A stretch of 64,000 bases of DNA from Micropterix aruncella (taxonomy: Eukaryota; Arthropoda; Insecta; Lepidoptera; Micropterigidae): positions 1,410,561 to 1,474,560 of the forward strand of contig OX155973.1 in assembly GCA_944548615.1 (NCBI GenBank). The letters run 5' to 3'. Made by a program: the position numbers and the translations under genes. Within the stretch, counting starts at the first letter, position 1. The number at the start of each line of letters is the position of its first letter. Of this stretch, positions 56,440-64,000 are shown piece by piece. A model generated the notes under the pieces. The model did not search any database, was not told the DNA's origin, and was given only the letters and a program-made list of their open reading frames with translations.

Positions 56440-57823
56440 AATAATAAATACAAACGGAGCTGCCATGGAATTCACCGACCGGAGTCGGGCCCATCATAAT
56501 ACTATTTTTTTTACACTTCTGGGGGGTGAGCAGTGGATTCCGGACTTATGAACCGGCTGTGGTAGGTTTAGGACAGCTGTCTTGCCACATGTGAGCGTTC
56601 ACCTTGCCACCCATTCACTCCCCCTTCGAAGCCATAGAATTTGAGATGCGCAAATCGCAGTTTTAGATAATTTTTCTAAGAAAGAGTTGATTATTTTTCT
56701 GGAAAGGCCAAGATCTTTAAAGAGGTGAAATAGAGATTTAGCTGGCAGGCCACGAGCGCCAACTTCCACCGCGTGAAGGTGAACAGTGAAGCCGTTCCGG
56801 GTTACGGCATTTGCAAGATCATGGTATTTATTTAATTTGTACTGGTGGTCTTTTGGGATATTTGATTCCCATGGAACAGTTAATTCTACAATAAGAGCCA
56901 CCTTCCGAGATAGAGAGTAGGTTTGCAGTGAGATGGTTTTTGCCTTTAGAGCCAACCCGCACAAACTGTATTGGGGGTTTGGAGGATACTGTGGAACCCT
57001 TGTTGGCACGAGCCACTGAGGCTAAGTACCTCGCGAATAACAGCAAGGACTTTGTCGTGGCGATAAGTGTACCGTCCTTGATCTAAGGCCACCTTGCAGC
57101 CAGCTAGAATGTGTCTAGCTGTGCAAGGGGTATTGCTACAGAGGGGACAAGAACTATCCTCGGCAAAGCTCCAACGAGCGAGGTTACTGGGGTCTGGAAG
57201 TGTATGCTGAAAGGCATTCAAATAAAATTTCAGCATCTCTGGTGTCCAGTCATAGAGCATTACCTTCCAGTGCATTGGAGGCGGAATGCAAAAGTCCCCA
57301 ATTGTTGTCCAATCATTCTGGCATTGAAGGCCAATAGCATGAGCCATACTCTTGCTGTCGTAATCTCCCCGCAAAAGAGACTTCTTCAAGTCCACGTCGC
57401 TCGTGGTTGTACTGCCATACCCCAGACCAGTGCCATTCTGGCTGATTCCAGTAAGGAACTTTTTGTGGAAGTCTACGCGGGCTTGTAGATCATTTGAATC
57501 ACTACGGCCACTTATTACGTGCTTCGATATTGCCGGATCTTTGGAATTGCACAGAATCGAATTTTTGGTTATTCTGGAGTTGGCGTAGAGCAGAGAGGGC
57601 AGTTTAAGCGCTAGCCCAAAATTTTGTTTGGACCTGAAGAGAGTCGAGGGGTCAGCTGGTTTGGCTAAGGACAGCCAGGATTTTAAACTAGCTGTCACCA
57701 GCGCATCTAGACGGGACAGTTGGGTTTTGGTAAAATCGTAAATAAGAAAGGGCCATGACAAATGTGACGTTAGATAATTGTCATAGATTCAGGCCTTACG
57801 AGGGCCAGAAATTAGCAAGGCAT
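56440..57823 (-). mobile_element. R2/NeSL-like LINE, copy C (5' truncated, endonuclease deletion)
   Basis: Nearly identical to copy A over its length by eye, including the 3' UTR and TATTTATTAT end. It is 5' truncated at 57823, after GCCAGAAATTAGCAAGGC. Relative to copy A about 130 bases are missing near 56920, removing the segment ending in RPDITL and so the first catalytic residue of the endonuclease. The 56946-57761 frame otherwise stays open. Elements A and C must stem from recent insertions or a duplication. Confidence 0.9.
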
Positions 57824-57839
57824 AATAAAAAAATATATA

Positions 57840-58690
57840 CGTAAGATCAGCTTATATTATTTTGAGAGCAGATATAGCTTCAGCCGGGAGCGAAACACAC
57901 TCGAACTAACGGTATCCCGTATATTGGAAGGCAGGTTATTCCATAATCTTGCTGCATATACAGCAAAGGAATAGGCGAAGAAAGCTGTGTGATACTGAGG
58001 TATACATAGAGTATTCGTTGACTGAGACCGTAATGGCAGCCCGTGGGAGGATAACACTCAGAATTCGGATTTGAGGTACGACGGAATAAGTGGAGTGTTG
58101 AGTATTTTCTGCAATAGGCAGAGAATATGCAGGTCTCTACGTTTGCGTATCTTGAGCCAATTTAGTTTAGTACGGAACTCTGAAATATGGTCGTATTTTT
58201 TGAGCCCGTACACATATCACAGACATTCGTCTAGAATGATCGTATGGGATGTATTCATTTTCTTATTACTTATATAAATAATTACAAATCATATCTGTAC
58301 GATCTCACTGTTAACTCTATACCAAGTTGTAACAAATAAATAAATAAATAAATAAATAAATAAAATTCTGGAGCCGCTCTAATTTGTCTAGAACTTCGTG
58401 GGCATCGAGGCAGCATATATCCGCGTAGTCAAGTAACGGGAGTAGCAAGGATTGTGCCAGAGTTTGGCGAGTGCTTAAGGGCAGGAAGTTTTGTAGCCTC
58501 TTAAGGCTATAAAAACTGGCAAAAAGTTTCTTGCTGACCGCCGTTCTTGATCATGCCAAAAAAGATTTTTGTCAAAAATTATACCCAAGTTCTTTACAGT
58601 ATTTGAAAAAGGGATTATAGTGTTGCCCACATATTCGCCCACGATGCTTTATCTATATTCCATGGGACAACTGTTTGGTTCCATGGGATA
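57840..58690 (-). pseudogene. CR1/Jockey-type LINE ORF2, C-terminal half
   Basis: The minus frames read TLAQSLLLPLLDYADICCLD, HEVLDKLERLQN, then after an A/T-rich interruption YVYGLKKYDHISEFRTKLNW L, RKRRDLHILCLLQKIL, GLPLRSQS, YAARLWNNLP, FRSRLKLYLLSK and a stop. This is the RT thumb and tail of CR1-like elements. The interruption at about 58280-58365 includes (AAAT)n simple sequence. It sits between two R2/NeSL-like copies. Confidence 0.75.
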
Positions 58691-59130
58691 ACTATACTGT
58701 GAAAATCAAATATACCAAAAGCCCACGAGTAAAAATAAATAAACACCATGATCGGCTTCATTGCTTCAACCCGGAACGGCTTCACTGTTCACCTTCACGC
58801 AGTGGAAGTTAGCGCTCGTGGCCTGCCAGCCAAATCTTTGTCTTACTTCTTTAAAGTTCTTGTGGTCTCTAGGGAAAATAATCATCTTTTTCCTAAAGAA
58901 AATATCTAATATCGTAATTCTAACATCTGAAATTCTATGGCTTCGAAGGGGGAGTGAATGGGTGTTAAGGCTGGATGCTCACAAGTGGCAAGACAGCTGT
59001 CCTAAACCTACCAAAGCTTGTCATTAGTCCGGAGTCCACCGCTCACCCCCCAGAAAAGTAATAATAATATTATGATGGGCCCGATTCGGCTTGATGAATT
59101 TCATGGTTGCTTCGTTTGTATCTATAGTGC
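58690..59130 (+). pseudogene. R2/NeSL-like LINE, copy D (3' end only, diverged)
   Basis: Reads TRNGFTVHLHAVEVSARGLP A, ILWLRRGSEWVLR and the 3' UTR AAACCTACCA.., GATGGGCCCGATTCGGC, matching the end of copies A-C with many changes. Inverted relative to copy C, with the CR1-like fragment between them. Confidence 0.8.
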
Positions 59131-59410
59131 ATATTAGGTGTTAAATTGGATCACAGTCTGACTTTTAGCCCACATAGGATAATGAATACCCCCTGGCCTG
59201 GAAAAAGCTCTGAGCGAAAACTGAGATGGACTTTGCGCCCGTATTACGTGTTTGTGTATAATAACCATAGTAGATCGCTGCCATAATCAGCGACAGCGAT
59301 GGCGGATTACAAGGTTTGAGACCTGAATCTGAAACTGGTCGAAAAAACGGCAAATTATAGCAGTTGTCGGATTACCGAATGGCGAATTACCGAGCTTGTC
59401 TGCTTGATTA

Positions 59411-59540
59411 GGGGCCGTCCACATATTACGTAATCACACTTTTGGGATTTTCAACCTCCCTTCTCCCCCATGCCAACAGACGTAATCAGCGGCCTGAGCT
59501 TCCCCCCTCCCCCCCCCCCCCCCAAAGATTACGTAATCAA
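59411..59540 (+). mobile_element. Half of a GGGGCCGTCC-type MITE
   Basis: GGGGCCGTCCACATATTACGT, a CCCTTCTCCCCC region and a C-run (59505-59522) then ATTACGTAATC. GGGGCCGTCCAYA.ATTACG is a terminus I associate with widespread insect MITEs; the opposite end is not found. Confidence 0.4.
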
Positions 59541-60400
59541 CCAAATTTGCAGAAAATGTGAAGAATCGTGAACCCAGCATTTGTAAAGTGTTTGAAGACG
59601 TTAAGACGCGGCCTGACCGCAATAAATAATCAGAAACATCACAAAATAGTACAATTTTTGTCCGTTTGGAATGCTACTGCGCCCAACTGGCAATCGCTGC
59701 GCGGCAGCAGGCCGGCGCCTGGGAGCTCGGGAAACATCATCTTTTATAAAACGCATAGATAGGACCTTATGCACATACATATATTCGTCCCATAATTGCA
59801 GAACTAGCCTAACTCGATTTATTCAAATTTGTCAGGAGAGCACTTTAAAACTTTATTCTCCTTCTCTATTCTTCTATTTTCTTTTTATCTTTAATATGAA
59901 TAATTCTTAAGAGTTGATTTTTTTATAGTTTGAATAGTTTATTAAAAGCTTTATTTTTATGAAATTTAATATGCAAAATGTTTATTTTAAATAGCATTTT
60001 GTGTAGTTAGGATAATTCTGCTTTATTATAACTGATATCAGTACTATCTTATCTGTTGTTCTGCACAGAAATAGAAATGATTTTAGATGAAATTTTCAAA
60101 TAACAGCTATCCTACCCCATCATTCATTCTGCTTATAGAAAATTTATCTATTGAAAATATTTTTTTGTTGATTTCTCAGTTAGGATAATATGGAATAATG
60201 ATAAATTATTAAAAAAATGCAATATAAAAAATATTATTGTTAAAAATATTACACATTCGAATTCTTAAATAATATTCTGTATTTAAATGATATATAAAAC
60301 ATTTACTAATAAAGATAAAAGCCTAAATAGTATTTTTTTCATTCACTTTCATCGGTTTCGTTATGCGCTTCCAGAGATGTGGTATGTAGTCCTTCATAGA
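59541..60400. other. AT-rich DNA, no feature recognised
   Basis: Contains a short GC-rich piece (59685-59735) and otherwise A/T-rich sequence. No bounded element or conserved frame. Confidence 0.45.
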
Positions 60401-60411
60401 ATGTATGATAT

Positions 60412-61640
60412 TCAGCGGGAATTATCTTTTCCCGGCAAAGATACATCAAATCGGCTAGTTTGTCTTTTGATACCCGGTAAAGCCGTCATTTTTAATTGCT
60501 TCAATTGCGCATCTGTTAATTTCTGGATCGGCCTCCGACAACGCTCTACTGTGTTAACTTTGATAGCGTTATAGACATGTTCCAGATCATAGTTTATTTG
60601 TATTTTGTTTGGGTTTTCTGGATTTATCTTCAGCTGTTTTATTTTATTCCAGGATACTTTACATCCATTTTCATCTTTGTCCCAGTTTTTTATTGTGTTT
60701 TTTAACAAATCTTTCAAGTCAAAGATGTCTTCATTTCCCATTTCCTTTACTATATATGCGTTTTTCTACAGGCAGTTCTAACAATGGAGTACCATTGGCT
60801 AGGCGTGAATACTGGAATTTTCCTTGCTGCTTTTACAATCACGCTGTGGACTGAGTCACCCTCATTTTGTGTGTGTCCCTTTTCTAAAAACACATGACGT
60901 ATCTTGCAGTTCATTATTGCTGCACAAAACATAGTTCAGTTTAGTTTAGTTTATCTGGGCTTTTTCCCGCACTGGCCTCTTGATTGGGCCGCTGTGCGTG
61001 GCTCATGTTTTATTTATGTTACTCCAGCCAACCCAGGCTGTCCCAGAAGGTTAGCAGCCTGTTTGGGTTGCTACAGGCCTCCGGGACAGATGCTGGAGAT
61101 TGTAGTATGCACAGAACATATACAGGCAGTATATAATCCGGTTCCGGTTTTGTCCAGCGCAGTTATCCGAATAAAATGTGAATTGTGACACGCCTTCCGA
61201 CACCTTTTGTCGGATGAAGGACAACACGCAGCTTCCGACTTCGCATGATCCTCTCAGGGCGATAGACTCATGCTACATATAAGAGTAGCCTTATTGGGTA
61301 GCTCATATATCGTGAAGTTGTAGACAGAGTACTTTCGCTTGTAGTAAAGCTGAGACGCTTCTGATTTAGGGCATTGGAGTACTTGTTGTAAATCGTACAC
61401 AGCTGCGCAGAAAGTTTTGTCTGTTTTTGCCCTTTCCTTGTCGGATTGTTTAATATTTCTGCTGATTTCTTTGTTTTTTATGTGACTTTTATACTGGGGC
61501 TTCATATTTGCTTTTTCATCCGTGGTACTTGATTCATAATTTAAGCAGAAATCACATTGATATTTTTTAGGGGTAAAGAACGAGTAGTTGAACTCCGTAC
61601 AGAAAATTTTCCTGTACATAGACATAGTTGACGGTTCTAA
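60412..61640 (-). pseudogene. Decayed multi-copy insect protein (transposase-like, DUF7869 type)
   Basis: Three minus-strand segments in protein order resemble one family of abundant uncharacterised insect proteins. 61625-61290: SMYRKIFCTEFNYSFF, CDFCLNYE, YDLQQVLQCPKSEAS, LYYKRKYSVYNFTIYE. 60932-60750: CKIRHVFLEKGHTQNEGDSV H, ARKIPVF. 60741-60412: DIFDLKDLL, WDKDENGCKVSWNKI. The central region between the first two, expected to hold an RNase H-like core, is missing and replaced by about 300 bp of unrelated sequence (60935-61250). I recall this family as DUF7869-type and presume a transposon origin; no termini were found. Confidence 0.5.
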
Positions 61641-61819
61641 TTGTTTTTGCTCACAATCTTGTATAAATAATTTATCTTGGTGATATTTAAAGATGAATCA
61701 AGGTACAGTTTCGTGGATTTTTGTCTACAATAATGACTGCTTATTGGCGGAAAACTCTTGATGTTTTGTCTTATGACATCTTTGTTGATGTCGCTTATTC
61801 TGTTTATACTTTGAATGAA

Positions 61820-61856
61820 GCATTATATACACTATACGCTGTAGTGTATATAATGC
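61820..61856. repeat. Perfect 15-bp hairpin at the edge of a satellite array
   Basis: GCATTATATACACTA, loop TACGCTG, TAGTGTATATAATGC. The right arm, with part of the loop, recurs before the last satellite unit (62782-62803). Confidence 0.9.
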
Positions 61857-63038
61857 TTTGGATATTAGAAGACTTTTTGTACAGGAGATTATTCAACATG
61901 GAAACCGAGTTGAAACTTATCTGAAACTTTTTTTATTTAGCCCTTTGTTACTGAGAAAAAAAATTGAAGACCTGAAAGTTAAAAATAAAACCCGCTTTTT
62001 GTCGGTAACCTTGGCCTGAACGAAAAAAAGTCGTATATAACTTTAAACTCAATTTCGCATATTGAACAATATTCAGTACACTAAATCATCAAAATAAAAA
62101 AAACCTTAAATTTTTAAAAAGTAGATACGATATTTCACTCCGACCATCGTTTCAAGCATTGGATATAAGAAGACTTTTTGTACACGAGATTATTCAACAT
62201 GGAAACCGAGTTAAAACTTATTTGAAACTTTTTTGATATAGGCCTTTGTTACTAAGGAAAAAATTTTTGAAGACCTGAATGTTAAAAATAAAACTCGCTT
62301 TTTGTCGGTAACCTTGGCCTCAATAAAAAAAACATATATAACTTTAAACTCAATTTCTCATATTGAACAATATTCAGTAAACTAAATCATCAAAATAAAA
62401 AAAAACTTTAATTTTTAAAAAGTAGATACGATATTTCACTCTAACCATCGTTTCAAGCTGTGGATATTAGAAGACATTTTTGTACAGGAGATTATTCAAC
62501 ATGGAAATCGAGTTAAAACTTATCTGCAACTTTTTTTGATATAGGCCTTTGTTACTGAGAAAAAAATGTTTGAAGATTTGAAAGTTGAAAGTAAAACTCC
62601 CTTTTTGTCGATAACCTTGGCCTCAACGAAAAAAAGTCGTTAATAACTTTCAACTCAATTTCTCATATTGAACAATATTCAGTACACGAAATCATTAAAA
62701 TAAAAAATAAAAACTGTTTAATTTTTAAAAAGTAGATATAGGTATTTCACTCCGACAATCGTTTCAAGCTTTGGATATAATATGCTGTAGTGTATATAAT
62801 GCTTTGGATATTAGAAGACTTTTTGAACAGGAGAATATTCAACATGGAAACCGAGTTGAAACTTATCTGAAACTTTTTTTTTGGTTTAGGCCTTTGTTAC
62901 TGAGAAAAAAATGTTTGAAGATCTGAAAGTTGAAAATAAAACCCGCTTTTTGACGGTAACCTTGGCCTCAACGAAAAAAAGTCATATGTAACTTTCAACT
63001 CAATTTCTCATATTGAACAATATTCAGTACACAAAATC
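61855..63038 (+). repeat. Satellite-like tandem array, four units of about 300 bp
   Basis: Units begin at 61855, 62156, 62458 and 62769/62801 with GC.TTGGATATWAGAAGAC then GAGATTATTCAACATGGAAA and contain GGCCTTTGTTACTGAG, GCTTTTTGTCGGTAACCTTG GCCT, ATATTGAACAATATTCAGTA. Divergence is about 5-10 percent by eye. The last unit is longer by about 32 bp and ends incomplete near 63038. Confidence 0.92.
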
Positions 63039-64000
63039 TTATACCAAAATACCACGACAAAACCATATTGCTAAATCTACTTCTAATTGAAGTGATTTTT
63101 CTTTTTACGTATATAAAAAAAATACTGCCACCGTGGCATTTAACACATTATTAGTAGATATATGGGTTTTGTAACACCCATTTCCTAGAGCAGGTATAAT
63201 TATGTAGACCGTGCCTCTTTTTTGTTTGTTTAACGATCATCGAAAGGACAGTCACTCCATTAGTATCGCACTTGAATTACAGCGGTTTTTAAGGGGCACC
63301 TTCCTAGTATGGATATTTTATGAGTTAAAAATATCACATAAGGTGACTATTAGTGCCAAAAGATTATCTTCTAGCCCGGGCATCAAAAAAGACTTGAAAA
63401 AGACTTAACACAATGTACAAGACAGTAGAAGGATCAGTAAAATAACAGCAAAAGAGTCAGTTTTTCTTTATTGTATACGTTAATATGACTCATTGAGGAG
63501 GAAATAACGGTATCCATTGCCTTAAACGCTTACACTTAATTTGTGATGCATATTTAAAAACAACAATATATAAAATCCGTAAACTAAGAATTTTAAGCAA
63601 TATGAAGTCACACGAAATCACTGATCAATGAGAGCGTTTAAGTCCGGATAGGAAACCTCCAAAAAACGACCGGCGATACCGTAATTATAATATTATCTTT
63701 AATAATATCCTAATTTACATAAGTATGTCATAAGCATATACAAAAAAAATATATGATGACTCAGATGAAAAACACCGTCCAGAAATCAGCTTGGCCATGC
63801 ACCCCGCCCGAGTGGTATGTCGGTAGGTATATGGAAAAAATGTGAAAAAAGAATGTTAAAAACAGAAAACATCGAAAAAACATATTGCGGCGCCGGTTAA
63901 GATATTCGTAAGAATTTATAATGTGGTATCTCTCTGGGGCATGAAACGGGATTTTCTTTAACTGACTATTCCGGGTAAAAGGCATGTTTGATAGAAATCC
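63039..64000. other. AT-rich DNA, no feature recognised
   Basis: No domain, element end or splice-supported exon was seen. Short frames here have no recognisable similarity. Confidence 0.45.

Noticed and set aside
61855..63038. A CRISPR-like array
   Set aside because: The units are about 300 bp, contiguous and without spacers, in a eukaryotic genome. It is a satellite-like tandem repeat.

Overview
This is eukaryotic nuclear DNA from an insect, most likely a lepidopteran (moth or butterfly). The evidence is a brinker orthologue, an AT-rich background, spliced exons with GT...AG borders, and a dense mix of insect-type transposable elements. No prokaryotic, organellar, LTR-retrotransposon or viral signal was recognised.

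Host genes are few. (1) A compact single-exon brinker gene (7940-8539 +) carries the Brinker DNA-binding domain plus CtBP and Groucho recruitment motifs. A poly(A) signal lies at 8894, and a near-match to the Mad/Medea/Schnurri silencer site lies about 1.8 kb downstream. (2) One internal Atg5 exon (55934-56134 -) has a clean acceptor and donor; no other Atg5 exon was recognised. (3) The C-terminal part of a trypsin-like (clip-type) serine protease (19528-19995 -) is broken near its end. (4) Two orphan minus-strand coding segments sit nearby: 18161-18509, which ends at a GTAAGT donor, and 19240-19431.

The rest is transposon-derived. The most striking family is a GC-rich, roughly 675-bp repeat, called the G-element here, with about ten copies or fragments between 11.4 and 55.9 kb. 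It has target-site duplications (TSDs) of 7-14 bp, 5' truncations, runs of G at its 5' end and no reverse transcriptase (RT), so it looks like an unusually long SINE or other LINE-mobilised parasite. Other retroelements are four copies of an R2/NeSL-like LINE with a restriction-like endonuclease (41.8, 47.3, 56.4 and 58.7 kb), RTE-like and CR1/Jockey-like LINE fragments, Penelope-like elements (35.4 and 54.0 kb) with solitary inverted termini, and tRNA-derived SINEs.

DNA transposons can be bounded to the base in several cases. They include hAT elements with 8-bp TSDs (29582-30034; 45703-46089, which keeps the transposase C-terminus), piggyBac derivatives at TTAA (37708-39204 with the transposase C-terminus; MITEs at 48937 and 50999), a PIF/Harbinger element with a TAA duplication (15670-16382), and a TA-flanked element with subterminal 15-bp repeat arrays (28507-29492).

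Layout: 0-7.6 kb is repeats and an (AT)n tract; 7.6-10.6 kb is brinker and flanks; 10.8-18.1 kb is G-elements, Harbinger, SINEs and LINE remnants; 18.1-20 kb is orphan host exons; 20-28 kb is mostly unannotated AT-rich DNA with a 479-bp tandem duplication and a GC island; 28.4-45 kb is nested DNA transposons and LINEs; 45-54.7 kb is LINE-on-LINE nesting with later DNA-element insertions; 54.7-59.5 kb is Atg5 and LINEs; 60.4-63 kb is a decayed transposase-like gene and a roughly 300-bp satellite array. Nestings give a relative chronology: for example LINE copy B is older than both the G-element at 48165 and the piggyBac MITE at 48937.
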